From Niveispirillum sp943370215 (lineage in GTDB: Bacteria; Pseudomonadota; Alphaproteobacteria; Azospirillales; Azospirillaceae): a stretch of DNA of 64,000 nucleotides. A program made the translations under genes and the position numbers. The notes below the pieces were generated by a model. The model was given only the letters and a program-made list of their open reading frames with translations. It was not told the origin of the DNA and did no database searches. The stretch lies in NCBI GenBank assembly GCA_943370215.1, contig CALRQC020000003.1, positions 62,001-126,000 of the forward strand, read 5' to 3'. Positions 18,840 to 30,077 of this stretch are shown here, piece after piece (position 1 is the stretch's first letter; each line of letters starts with the position of its first letter).

Positions 18840-19101
18840 GGAGGTCGTAAATCACAATGTCCACCGTTCAAAATGCAAGTCAATGGCAGGTGATGTCCAT
18901 ATATCCCAACGGATATATCCGCCAACCATTCCCAAAAGAAACACCCTGTGCTAATTTTTTTAGCCTTTTTTGCATGGAAATTACAAAATTAAGCAAAGAA
19001 TTATTGTTAACTTGCGGTTAACTTAATGTCTTTTCTTAATTTTACTGTGATGTTTCCACGGAAAATTGTCAAGTTTGGGAAGTCATCAGAAAAATCTTCA
19101 A
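18840..19101 (+). promoter_or_regulatory. AT-rich leader region upstream of the RTX gene
   Basis: From about 18950 to 19065 the base composition drops sharply in GC compared with its surroundings. GTTAAC occurs twice within 17 bases (about 19006-19022), and an imperfect palindrome of ATATATCC/GGATATAT lies near 18897-18920. This is the likely promoter/regulator region of the giant RTX gene, but no sigma-70 hexamers were assigned. Confidence 0.4.
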
Positions 19102-22100
19102 ATGAAACTTGCTCCGTCGAAGCTGGAGGTTAGGTTGAACATCGCTGCTGCTGTATCCGCATCCCAAATGGTTGCGTCCGAAGCCAACGTGTTGCTTGTC
19201 GAATACCGGCAACTCGCCTTCATCGACACGTCATTGACCGATTGGCGGTGTTTGCAGGCGGCTCTGCCTGCGGGCATAGAGCCCATCCTGATCGATGCTG
19301 ACAGTGACGGTCTGGCTGTGGTGGCGGCGGCAATGTCGGCCCGACAGCACATTGGTGCGATCCATATTTTCAGCCATGGTTTTCCCGGTGGCTTCCATCT
19401 TGGCAAGACCGTGGTGGATCGGGCGGCCTTGTCCGCGCGGCGTTCGGACCTGACGGCCATTGGCGCCGGCCTCGCCACCGATGGCGATATCCTGATCTAT
19501 AGCTGCGAGGTTGCTGCCGGTGCCGGCGCGGACTTCCTGGATGGGTTGGCCGGTCTGACGGGCGCCAATGTCCTGGCATCGACAACGTTGACGGGGACCG
19601 CAGCCCTGGGCGGCGATTGGGAACTGGACTGGCACCACGGTCCCGTTGGCACGACGGCCCTGCGGATCGAGGACTATCCGGCGGTGATGTCGCAGCCGAG
19701 CTATTCCAGCGCCAACGGTTATATCGGCGAGAGCTTTTTCACCATCGTTTTCGACCAGGATTTGGACGCGACGAATCCGCCGTCCATGAGTGCATTTACG
19801 GCCAACGTGAACGGTACTGGTGTAACGGTTAACAGCGTCAGCGTGAATTCAGCGGCCAAGACGGTTACCGTCGGCATTGTCGCGAACCTGCTTCCCGGCG
19901 ATATCATCGACTTCACCTATACCGATCCAACTGCTGGCAATGACCTCAATGCCATTCAGGATGCCTCTGGTACGGATGCCGCCAGCTTTAGCCACAGCAT
20001 CATCGTGGCGACTACTCGGCCAGGCCCCAATCAGCCGGTCATTACCAGCGCCACATCGACGAATGACAGCACGCCGGTGATCAGTGGTACCGCGGATGTC
20101 GGGGTTACGATCACGCTGACCATCGGCGGCGCCACATTCACGACGACGGCGACGGGCGGCAACTGGAGCATTGATACCGGTACGGCCACCCCGGCCAGCG
20201 GTACCTTCAGTCCGAATGCCAACGGTACCAACGCGGTTTCCGTGAAGGCCACGGACGGGTCGAGCAATGATTCAACGGCGGCTACCCAGACGCTGACCAT
20301 CGATACCACGGCGCCGAATGCGCCCATCATCACCAGCGCATCCTCCACCAACGACACCACGCCGCTGATCAGCGGTACGGCGGAAGCCGGTTCCACGGTC
20401 ACGCTGACCATCGGCGGCGCCACCTATACGACGACGGCGACGGGTGGCAACTGGAGCATTGATACCGGAACGGCGACGCCCACCAGTGGTTCTCTGAGCC
20501 TTAATACCAACGGCACCAATGCCGTGTCGGTGACGGCCAAGGACAGCGTCAACAATATCTCGACCCCCGGCACCCAGACCCTGACCATTGACAGCACGCC
20601 GCCGTCGGCGCCCGTGATCACCAGCGCAGCCTTGTCCAACGACAGCACGCCGGTGATCAGCGGTACGGCGGAGGCTGGTTCCACGGTCACGCTGACCATC
20701 GGCGGCGCCACCTATACGACGACGGCGACGGGTGGCAACTGGAGCATTGATACCGGAACGGCGACGCCCACCAGCGGAACGTTCAATCCGAATGTCAATG
20801 GCACCAATGCCGTCTCCGCGACGGCCAAGGACGCCGCGAACAATACCTCCTCGGCAGGTACCCAGACACTTACCCTTGATACGACGGCACCTGGCGCCCC
20901 CAGCATCACCAGCACGGCCACGACCACTGACACCACGCCGGTGATCAGCGGCACGGCAGAGGCCGGCAGCACCGTCACCGTGACGGTGGGTGGGGCCACC
21001 TATACGACGACGGCGACGGGCGGCAACTGGAGCATCGATACCGGCACGGCAACGCCGACCAGCGGTACCTTCAGCCCGAATACCAACGGTACCAACGCCG
21101 TCTCCGCGACGGCCAGCGACGCAGCAGGTAACGTCTCGACCGCTGGGACGCAGACGCTGACCATCGATGTGACGCCACCGAACGCGCCTGTGATCACCAC
21201 CAGCGCCGCCAATACCACCTCTCCCATTGTCAGTGGTACGGCAGAAGCCGGGTCGACTGTAACCTTGACCATCGGCGGGGCCACCTACACCACGACGGCA
21301 ACCGGCGGCAACTGGAGCGTCGATCTCAGTACCGCCACCCCGACGAGCGGCACGTTCACGCCGCTGAACGCGAACGGCAGCAATGCCGCATCGGCGACCG
21401 CAGCCGATTCAGCAGGTAATGTGTCCACGGCGGGGACGCAGAGTATCATTATCGATACGATCCCGCCGGCGGCTCCGGTCATTTCCACTACCCTGACCAA
21501 TGACAGCACCCCTGTCATTACCGGTACGGCCGAGGCCGGTGCCACGGTGACGCTGACCTTTGGCGGGGCGACCTACACCACCGTGGCCACGGGTGGTACC
21601 TGGAGCATCGATACCGGAACGGCGACGCCGACCAGCGGTACGTTCACGCCGAATGCCAATGGCACCAATGCGCTGTCGGCCACGGCGACCGATCCGGCTG
21701 GCAATGTCTCCACCGCGGGCACCCAGACCCTGACCATCGACACTACCGCTCCCGGCACCCCGACCATCAGCAGTGCCAACCTGACCAATGACACCACGCC
21801 GGTGATCAACGGCACGGCGGAGGCCGGCAGCACCGTCACCGTGACGGTGGGCGGTGCCACCTACACGACGACGGCGACGGGCGGTAATTGGAGCATCGAT
21901 ACCGGGACGGCCACGCCGACCAGCGGTACGTTCAGCCCGAATACCAATGGCACCAATGCCGTTTCCGTCACCGCCACGGATGCGGCGAGCAACACCTCAT
22001 CGGCGGCCACGCAGACGCTCACCATCGACGCGACAGCGCCGATGGTGCCGGTCATTTCCAGTGCCAGTGTCACCAATGACACCACGCCGGTGATCAGCGG

Positions 22101-25100
22101 TATGGCGGAGGCCGGCAGCACCGTCACCGTGACGGTGGCCGGCGCCACCTATACGACGACGGCGACGGGTGGCGTCTGGAGCATTGATACCGGGACGGCG
22201 ACGCCGACCAGCGGTACGTTCAGCCCGAATACCAATGGCACCAACGCGGTTTCCGTCACGGCCAAGGATGCCGCGAACAACATCTCTTCGGCTGCGACGC
22301 AGACCCTGACCATTGACACCACGGCGCCGACGGCGCCGGTCATTTCCAGCGCCAACATCACCAATGACAGCACGCCGGTGATCAGCGGTACCGCGGAGGC
22401 TGGTTCCACGGTCACGCTGACCATCGGCGGCGCCACCTATACGACGACGGCGACGGGTGGCAACTGGAGCATTGATACCGGAACGGCGACGCCGACCAGC
22501 GGTACGTTCAGCCCGAATACCAATGGCACCAATGCTGTCTCCGTCACCGCAACGGATGCGGCGAGCAATAGCTCTTCCGCTGGCACCCAGACCCTGACCA
22601 TCGACACCACCACTCCCAGCACCCCGACCATCAGCAGTGCCAACCTGACCAATGACACCAAGCCGCTGATCAGCGGTACGGCGGAAGCCGGTTCCACGGT
22701 CACACTGACCATCGGCGGCGCCACCTATACGACGACGGCGACGGGCGGCAATTGGAGCATTGATACCGGCACGGCCACCCCGGCCAGCGGTACGTTCAGC
22801 CCGAATACCAATGGCACCAACGCCGTTTCCGTCACCGCCACGGATGCGGCGAGCAATACTTCTTCGGCGGCCACGCAGACCCTGACCATCGACGCGACAG
22901 CGCCGGTAGTGCCGGTCATTTCCAGTGCCAGTGTCACCAATGACACCACACCGGTGATCAACGGCACGGCGGAGGCCGGCAGCACCGTCACCGTGACGGT
23001 GGGCGGTGCCACCTATACGACGACGGCAACGGGCGGCAATTGGAGCATTGATACCGGGACGGCGACGCCGACCAGCGGTACGTTCAACCCGAATACCAAT
23101 GGCGCCAACGCCGTCTCCGTCACGGCCACGGATGCCGCGAACAACACCTCGTCGGCCGCGACGCAGAGCCTGACCATTGACACCACAGCGCCGACGGCGC
23201 CGGTCATTTCCAGTGCCAGCATCACCAACGATACCACCCCGGTCATCAGCGGTACGGCAGAGGCCGGCAGCACCGTCACCGTGACGGTGGGCGGCGCCAC
23301 CTATACGGCGACGGCGACGGGCGGTAATTGGAGCATTGATACCGGGACGGCCACGCCGACCAGCGGCACGCTGAACCTGAATACCAACGGCACCAACCCT
23401 GTCTCCGTCACCGCCACGGATGCGGCGAACAATACCTCGTCCGCCGGCACCCAGACCCTGACCATCGACAGCACCACGCCCGGTACCCCGACCATCAGCA
23501 GTGCCAACCTGACCAATGACACCACGCCGGTGATCAGCGGCACGGCAGAGGCTGGCAGCACCGTCACCGTAACGGTGGGTGGGGCCACCTATACGACGAC
23601 GGCGACGGGCGGCAATTGGAGCATTGATACCGGAACGGCGACGCCGACCAACGGCACGTTCACTCCGAATACCAATGGCACCAACGCGGTCTCCGTCACG
23701 GCCACGGATGCGGCGAACAACATTTCTTCGGCGGCTACGCAGAGCCTGACCATCGACGCGACAGCGCCGACGGTGCCGGTCATTTCCAGTGCCAGTGTCA
23801 CCAATGACACCACGCCGGTGATCAGCGGTACGGCGGAGGCCGGCAGCGCCGTCACCGTGACGGTGGGCGGCGCCACCTATACGACGACGGCGACGGGTGG
23901 TACCTGGAGCATTGATACCGGAACGGCGACCCCGGCCAGTGGCACGTTGAACCTGAATACCAATGGCGCCAACCCTGTCTCCGTCACGGCCAAGGATGCC
24001 GCGAACAATACCTCTTCGGCCGCGACGCAGAGCCTGACCATCGACACCACGGCGCCGACGGCGCCGGTCATTTCCAGTGCCAGCGTTACCAATGACACCA
24101 CCCCGGTGATCAGCGGTACGGCGGAAGCCGGCAGCACCGTCACCGTGACGGTGGGCGGCGCCACCTATACGGCGACGGCGACGGGCGGCAATTGGAGCAT
24201 CGATACCGGGACGGCGACACCGACCAGCGGTGCGTTCAGCCCGAATACCAATGGCACCAACGCTGTATCGGCGACGGCCAAGGATGCGGCGGGCAATGTG
24301 TCGGCCGCCGGTTCGCAGTCCCTGACCATCGATGTGACAGCTCCGGCCGCCCCTGTTATCGGCGGTCCTGACGCCGATAAGGGTAGCCGGCCGGTCATCA
24401 CCGGCAGTGCTGAGGCTGGGGCCACCGTGACGGTTTCGGTGGGGGATGCCACCTATACGACGGTCGCTACGGGCGGTAGTTGGAGTGTTGATCTGGGGAG
24501 CGCCACGCCGGCCAGCGGCACGCTGTCCCTTAACCTGAACGGCGCGAACACGATCAGCGCCACGGCCCGTGACGCCAGTGGCAATGTCTCCGCAGCCAGC
24601 AGCAAGACCCTGACCCTGGATAATACGGCCCCGGCCGGGGCCACTGTCACGTTTGCCGATACCACCATCGACAGTGGTGAACAGACCAATGTTGGTTTCA
24701 GCATCGGCAATGGCGAAACTGGTGCCCGCTATGTCTGGACCATTACTTCGTCGGGTGGCGGTTCGGTGTCTGGCACCGGTACCTTGTCCAGTGCCAGCGC
24801 CAATATTGGCGGTATTGATCTGTCCAACCTGGGCGATGGTACGCTCAGCCTGTCGGTGACACTGACCGATGCGGTCGGCAATGCCTCCCAACCGGTCACC
24901 GCCACGGCCAGCAAGGTTCCGGCTACCGTGGAAAAGCCGGTGCCGGTGACACCGCCGCCGGTGGTCAACATTGATGGTGCGACCGTCAATGGTTCCACCA
25001 CCACGGGCCCCAATGGTGAACGCACCAGCACCGTGGTGATCGTAGCACCGACCGAGAACCGCCAGGACGATCCCACCACTCCCAACGCCACCCTGGCCGA

Positions 25101-26643
25101 CGTGCCCGTGGTGCGCGAACAGGTGGTGGATCCGACCACGGGTCAGGTCAACACCGTCACCACGCTGTCGGTCAGCGTTCCTGTCGGCGTCTCGGTCACG
25201 GCATCGGGGAATGCCACGCGCACCAACCCGACCCAGTCCCTCACCGATCTGATCCGTGAGATCCAGGTCCGAACGACTCCTGGGTCGCAGTCGCAGGGTG
25301 ACCTGACCAATGGCGGCACTGGCTTCCTGGGCGTGCTGTCGTCGAAGACAGAGCTGCTGGTGCGTTCCATTGATTTCACCAGTCCCGGTGATTCTGGCAG
25401 CAATGCCGGTCAGGGGAACACTGTCCTGGTCAATGGCAATACCTTGGGCCAGAACACCCCCACGGCCCTGGTGCTGAACACCACGGGAACCAAGGGGCCC
25501 ATCACCATTGATCTAAACAATGTCGAATTCGCCGCCGTTATCGGCAATGCCACCGTCGTGGGCGGTGACGGCAACCAGACGGTCTTTGGCGACACCAACA
25601 GCCAAGTCCTGATCCTGGGGGCGGGTGATGACATGCTGTCGGGCGGTGGTGGCAATGACACGGTTGCCTCCACCTTCGGCAATGACACCTTGTCGGGTGA
25701 CGATGGTGACGACCTGGTGCATGGCGGTGTCGGCGATGACTGGGTGATGGGTGGCACCGGCAACGACACGGTCGGCGGCGGCGAGGGGCACGACGTGGGC
25801 TTCGGCGGCGATGGCAATGACGTGTTGTTCGGTGAATCCGGCAATGACACGCTCACCGGCAATGACGGCAACGACACGATCGATGGCGGCGACGGCAACG
25901 ACGTGTTGTTCGGTGAAACCGGCAATGACGCCCTGTCTGGCGGTTCGGGTGATGACGTGCTGTTCGCCGGTGACGGCAATGATCTGGTTGCCGGTGGCGA
26001 TGGTAACGACCGGGCCTTTGGCGGTGACGGCGATGACCGGATGTTTGGGGAAGCTGGCAACGACACGCTCACTGGTAATGACGGCAGCGACACGATCGAT
26101 GGCGGTGACGGCAACGATGTGCTGTTCGGTGAGGCCGGCAACGATTCCCTGTCCGGCGGCCTGGGGGATGACGTGTTGGTGGCTGGTAGCGGCAATGACA
26201 CCGCACAGGGTGGTGCCGGCGCCGATCTGATCGGTCTGGGCACTGGTAATGACCTGGGTGTGGGGGGGCTTGGCAACGACACACTGTTCGGCGAGGAAGG
26301 TGACGACACGCTGTTCGGTGGGGCGGGTGACGACTTGCTGCTCGGTGGCGATGGCAATGACCTGATTTTCGCCGATGGCGGTGCCGATACGTTGTGGGGA
26401 GGTGCCGGGAAGGACACCTTCGCGTTCAGCGCCCTTTCCGGCGGCACTGTGATCGCTGACTTCCAGGTCGGTACGGATCGGTTGGCAATCTATGACACCA
26501 GCCTGGACATCAGCAGCGTGGTTGCGACGGCCCGTGTGGTCGGTGGCAGCACTGTGCTGACGCTGGGCAATGGCGCCTCCGTCACCATCTTCGGTGTCGT
26601 GGGCGACGTCGCCTCCTGGTTCGGCAGCGTAGACGCGGCCTGA
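19102..26643 (+). CDS. Giant RTX-type adhesin: DUF4347 head, 16 Ig-like repeats, calcium-binding tail
   Basis: About 2,513 aa. Residues about 35-190 form a DUF4347 domain (seen in SHGFPGG and YSCEVAAG). A SwmB-like Ig domain follows (about 205-305). Then come sixteen Ig-like repeats of 96 residues (DNA about 20025-24640), each with a TPVISGTAEAG and GNWSIDTGTATP core, and a divergent seventeenth. A linker leads to many GGxGxD nonapeptides (DNA about 25600-26420), the RTX calcium-binding signature, and a short hydrophobic tail. This is the layout of large type I-secreted surface adhesins; no type I secretion genes lie nearby. The start is uncertain: ATG 19102 or TTG 19066. Confidence 0.88.
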   Translation: MKLAPSKLEVRLNIAAAVSASQMVASEANVLLVEYRQLAFIDTSLTDWRCLQAALPAGIEPILIDADSDGLAVVAAAMSARQHIGAIHIFSHGFPGGFHLGKTVVDRAALSARRSDLTAIGAGLATDGDILIYSCEVAAGAGADFLDGLAGLTGANVLASTTLTGTAALGGDWELDWHHGPVGTTALRIEDYPAVMSQPSYSSANGYIGESFFTIVFDQDLDATNPPSMSAFTANVNGTGVTVNSVSVNSAAKTVTVGIVANLLPGDIIDFTYTDPTAGNDLNAIQDASGTDAASFSHSIIVATTRPGPNQPVITSATSTNDSTPVISGTADVGVTITLTIGGATFTTTATGGNWSIDTGTATPASGTFSPNANGTNAVSVKATDGSSNDSTAATQTLTIDTTAPNAPIITSASSTNDTTPLISGTAEAGSTVTLTIGGATYTTTATGGNWSIDTGTATPTSGSLSLNTNGTNAVSVTAKDSVNNISTPGTQTLTIDSTPPSAPVITSAALSNDSTPVISGTAEAGSTVTLTIGGATYTTTATGGNWSIDTGTATPTSGTFNPNVNGTNAVSATAKDAANNTSSAGTQTLTLDTTAPGAPSITSTATTTDTTPVISGTAEAGSTVTVTVGGATYTTTATGGNWSIDTGTATPTSGTFSPNTNGTNAVSATASDAAGNVSTAGTQTLTIDVTPPNAPVITTSAANTTSPIVSGTAEAGSTVTLTIGGATYTTTATGGNWSVDLSTATPTSGTFTPLNANGSNAASATAADSAGNVSTAGTQSIIIDTIPPAAPVISTTLTNDSTPVITGTAEAGATVTLTFGGATYTTVATGGTWSIDTGTATPTSGTFTPNANGTNALSATATDPAGNVSTAGTQTLTIDTTAPGTPTISSANLTNDTTPVINGTAEAGSTVTVTVGGATYTTTATGGNWSIDTGTATPTSGTFSPNTNGTNAVSVTATDAASNTSSAATQTLTIDATAPMVPVISSASVTNDTTPVISGMAEAGSTVTVTVAGATYTTTATGGVWSIDTGTATPTSGTFSPNTNGTNAVSVTAKDAANNISSAATQTLTIDTTAPTAPVISSANITNDSTPVISGTAEAGSTVTLTIGGATYTTTATGGNWSIDTGTATPTSGTFSPNTNGTNAVSVTATDAASNSSSAGTQTLTIDTTTPSTPTISSANLTNDTKPLISGTAEAGSTVTLTIGGATYTTTATGGNWSIDTGTATPASGTFSPNTNGTNAVSVTATDAASNTSSAATQTLTIDATAPVVPVISSASVTNDTTPVINGTAEAGSTVTVTVGGATYTTTATGGNWSIDTGTATPTSGTFNPNTNGANAVSVTATDAANNTSSAATQSLTIDTTAPTAPVISSASITNDTTPVISGTAEAGSTVTVTVGGATYTATATGGNWSIDTGTATPTSGTLNLNTNGTNPVSVTATDAANNTSSAGTQTLTIDSTTPGTPTISSANLTNDTTPVISGTAEAGSTVTVTVGGATYTTTATGGNWSIDTGTATPTNGTFTPNTNGTNAVSVTATDAANNISSAATQSLTIDATAPTVPVISSASVTNDTTPVISGTAEAGSAVTVTVGGATYTTTATGGTWSIDTGTATPASGTLNLNTNGANPVSVTAKDAANNTSSAATQSLTIDTTAPTAPVISSASVTNDTTPVISGTAEAGSTVTVTVGGATYTATATGGNWSIDTGTATPTSGAFSPNTNGTNAVSATAKDAAGNVSAAGSQSLTIDVTAPAAPVIGGPDADKGSRPVITGSAEAGATVTVSVGDATYTTVATGGSWSVDLGSATPASGTLSLNLNGANTISATARDASGNVSAASSKTLTLDNTAPAGATVTFADTTIDSGEQTNVGFSIGNGETGARYVWTITSSGGGSVSGTGTLSSASANIGGIDLSNLGDGTLSLSVTLTDAVGNASQPVTATASKVPATVEKPVPVTPPPVVNIDGATVNGSTTTGPNGERTSTVVIVAPTENRQDDPTTPNATLADVPVVREQVVDPTTGQVNTVTTLSVSVPVGVSVTASGNATRTNPTQSLTDLIREIQVRTTPGSQSQGDLTNGGTGFLGVLSSKTELLVRSIDFTSPGDSGSNAGQGNTVLVNGNTLGQNTPTALVLNTTGTKGPITIDLNNVEFAAVIGNATVVGGDGNQTVFGDTNSQVLILGAGDDMLSGGGGNDTVASTFGNDTLSGDDGDDLVHGGVGDDWVMGGTGNDTVGGGEGHDVGFGGDGNDVLFGESGNDTLTGNDGNDTIDGGDGNDVLFGETGNDALSGGSGDDVLFAGDGNDLVAGGDGNDRAFGGDGDDRMFGEAGNDTLTGNDGSDTIDGGDGNDVLFGEAGNDSLSGGLGDDVLVAGSGNDTAQGGAGADLIGLGTGNDLGVGGLGNDTLFGEEGDDTLFGGAGDDLLLGGDGNDLIFADGGADTLWGGAGKDTFAFSALSGGTVIADFQVGTDRLAIYDTSLDISSVVATARVVGGSTVLTLGNGASVTIFGVVGDVASWFGSVDAA
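21741..24332 (+). repeat. Higher-order tandem repeat: three 864-bp units, each of three 288-bp Ig repeats
   Basis: Ig repeats 7-15 follow a cycle of three subtypes, recognised by their opening residues: GTP/STP...ANL, then VP...ASV, then TAP...A[NS][IV]. The cycle occurs three times (starting about 21741, 22605 and 23469). The amplified unit is thus 864 bp, three domains long. Confidence 0.8.
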
Positions 26644-26683
26644 TCGGACCCGTAGGGGGGCAAGCGCCAGCGGTGGCAACTTT

Positions 26684-26723
26684 ACCGGTTCCCGATGAGT
26701 TCTGATCATCGGGAACCGGTTTT
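26684..26723 (+). terminator. Rho-independent terminator of the RTX gene
   Basis: A 16-bp inverted repeat (ACCGGTTCCCGATGA-type arm, then its complement) ends in TTTT, 40 bp after the RTX stop codon. A second hairpin (CCAGGATAC-type arms, 26733-26773) follows directly. Confidence 0.85.
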
Positions 26724-26775
26724 CAAGGGCGCCAGGATACGGGCTGTGGAAACAGGGCCTGTATCCTGGTGGCTT

Positions 26776-27107
26776 GCCATTTTGCATATCCCGAACGCCC
26801 TGCGTGCAATCAGCGATACAAAGCTGTGCCAGTGCCTGGTGATACTTTGGGCATGGTAACCACATCGACGCCCTGCACCCCCGTACAGACTGGGTTGCTG
26901 GGGGCATCATCCCATGGATGAGTATGAATTCATGGCGTAGGGGTCGCAGGGGCGGGCGACGGCAGTCGCCGCCGGCGCTGTTTCCGGTCAACCAAAAACA
27001 GCTCTCAGTCCCCTGGACCAGAATGTGGGGATAGCGTGGGGCAAAGAAAAACCCGCTCACGACGTTTGCCGCAGCGGGTGTCAAAACCTAGGCTTTCCTA
27101 GGAAGGG
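26776..27107. other. Intergenic region, no gene seen
   Basis: No open frame with a ribosome binding site was found. The right part holds an imperfect hairpin ACCCGCT/AGCGGGT (about 27050-27081). On the minus strand this hairpin is followed by TTTTTCTTT, so it looks like the original terminator of the tRNA-Arg gene now split by the integrated element. Confidence 0.5.
27048..27081 (-). terminator. Old terminator of the disrupted tRNA-Arg locus
   Basis: Reading the minus strand, an ACCCGCT...AGCGGGT stem-loop is followed by a T-rich run. It sits just downstream of the truncated tRNA-Arg 3' half. A diverged copy occupies the matching place next to the intact tRNA (44730-44770). Confidence 0.55.
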
Positions 27108-27155
27108 AATGGCGCGCCCGAAAGGATTCGAACCTCTGACCCCCAGATTCGTAGT
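27108..27155 (-). repeat. Left attachment site: truncated tRNA-Arg 3' half
   Basis: Identical over 48 bases to 44803-44850, covering the CCA end, acceptor strand, T arm and the 3' side of the anticodon arm. Identity stops in the anticodon loop (after GTAGT), the usual strand-exchange zone for tyrosine recombinases that use tRNA genes. It is not a functional tRNA. Confidence 0.9.
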
Positions 27156-27385
27156 TCGTGTAAGTGAGAGGGCGCTTAGCGGACCATCAGCCCCGGCATG
27201 GGACAATGGGGGACACTAGCTCTGTCATGGGCGCTCCAACGACGGACATTCAGCCGCTTCTGCCCGCTGGTACCCCGTGGGGCGGGCGGGGGGCGCAAGC
27301 GGACGGTGGGCGTCTTAGCCCTTGAGCCTGACAGCGATTTGGTCGCAAATGGCGCGCGGAGATCGCAAGTTAGAGACCGGATGTA

Positions 27386-29236
<1,851 letters not shown>

Positions 29237-29352
29237 TGATTCCCGTGTCCGCCAGCCGCAGCGCGGTGGGGTTTCGTGTTAGGGTGCTGGGAATGGCAAA
29301 GCCTGCTGGCTATTCCAATATGCTTTCCGCTGCGTAGAGATCGAGACCTTTC

Positions 29353-29775
29353 ATGACCATTGACCTTTCGGTACTGAAGAATGCCATTGATCAGGCCGAC
29401 GATGCGCTCGTCTATGCGCACTCGGACCTTGCGAAGGCAGACCCCAAGTTGGCCCTGCACCTGCGGGCCGCAGCGATACAAGCGTTTGAATTCACATACG
29501 AATTATCCCATAAAATGCTCAGACGTTACCTTGTGCAGACCGAGCCTTCCCCTAGCCTGATCGGAGAACTGTCATTCCCGGACCTGATCCGGCTGGGCTA
29601 TCAAAGGGGTATCGTTAGAAGTGAGTGGGCGGTGTGGAAGTCCTATCGTGACCACCGCAACGCGACCAGCCATGCCTATGATGAGGGCAAGGCGCAGGAG
29701 GTCTTCACGCATATCCCAGGTTTCCTGTCTGAGGCCCGCGATCTTCTTGAAGAAATCACCCGACGGCAAAAATGA
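29353..29775 (+). CDS. hepT: HEPN-domain toxin, HepT-like (nucleotidyltransferase substrate-binding family)
   Basis: A 140-aa helical protein of the HI0074/HepT group. The hallmark RX4HXY motif is intact: R102, H107, Y109 (RNATSHAY). An upstream helix AFEFTYELSHKMLRRYL is typical of the family. HepT proteins are RNases whose partner MNT enzyme neutralises them by nucleotidylating the motif tyrosine. Its stop overlaps the start of the next gene by four bases (ATGA), so the pair is translationally coupled. It lies between hsdM and hsdS, not in a free-standing locus. Confidence 0.88.
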   Translation: MTIDLSVLKNAIDQADDALVYAHSDLAKADPKLALHLRAAAIQAFEFTYELSHKMLRRYLVQTEPSPSLIGELSFPDLIRLGYQRGIVRSEWAVWKSYRDHRNATSHAYDEGKAQEVFTHIPGFLSEARDLLEEITRRQK

Positions 29776-30077
29776 GCGAACCAGCCGTCGATATTCGTCC
29801 ACAGGATCTGGTGATCGTGCGCCGGATACTGCTGGCGCACCTGCCCCCCTCAGCCAAGGTCTGGGTCTTTGGCTCCCGCGCACGGGGTACAGCGCGCCGG
29901 GGGTCCGATCTTGATCTGGCTATTGATGCCGGACGCACACTTACGATCAACGAAATTGGAATGTTACAAGAAGAATTTGAGGAATCAGACCTCCCCTACA
30001 AGGTTGATATAGTCGATATGGCGGCTGTACAGAGTTCATTCCGGGATAAGATTAATGAATACAAAAGGTCATTGTGA
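29772..30077 (+). CDS. mntA: MNT-type nucleotidyltransferase antitoxin, MntA-like
   Basis: A 101-aa minimal nucleotidyltransferase. It has the exact GSX10DXD signature (G34, S35, D46, D48 in GSRARGTARRGSDLD) and a third acidic site in YKVDIVD. In HepT-MntA systems such proteins transfer AMP from ATP onto the toxin. It overlaps the HEPN gene by four bases on the left and the second HEPN-like gene by four on the right, so all four genes form one coupled string. Confidence 0.9.
   Translation: MSEPAVDIRPQDLVIVRRILLAHLPPSAKVWVFGSRARGTARRGSDLDLAIDAGRTLTINEIGMLQEEFEESDLPYKVDIVDMAAVQSSFRDKINEYKRSL

Noticed and set aside
20025..24640. Regular direct repeats as a possible CRISPR array
   Set aside because: The 288-bp unit is coding throughout and has no spacer pattern. 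It encodes Ig-like domains.
21997..24891. Long minus-strand frame (964 codons) and a ladder of 95-codon minus-strand frames across the RTX gene
   Set aside because: They mirror the 288-bp repeat period on the opposite strand and have no start signals. They are shadows of the real repeat-coding frame.
27110..27186. tRNA-Arg gene at 27.1 kb
   Set aside because: Only the 3' half is present; the sequence diverges within the anticodon loop. It is the left att site, not a gene.
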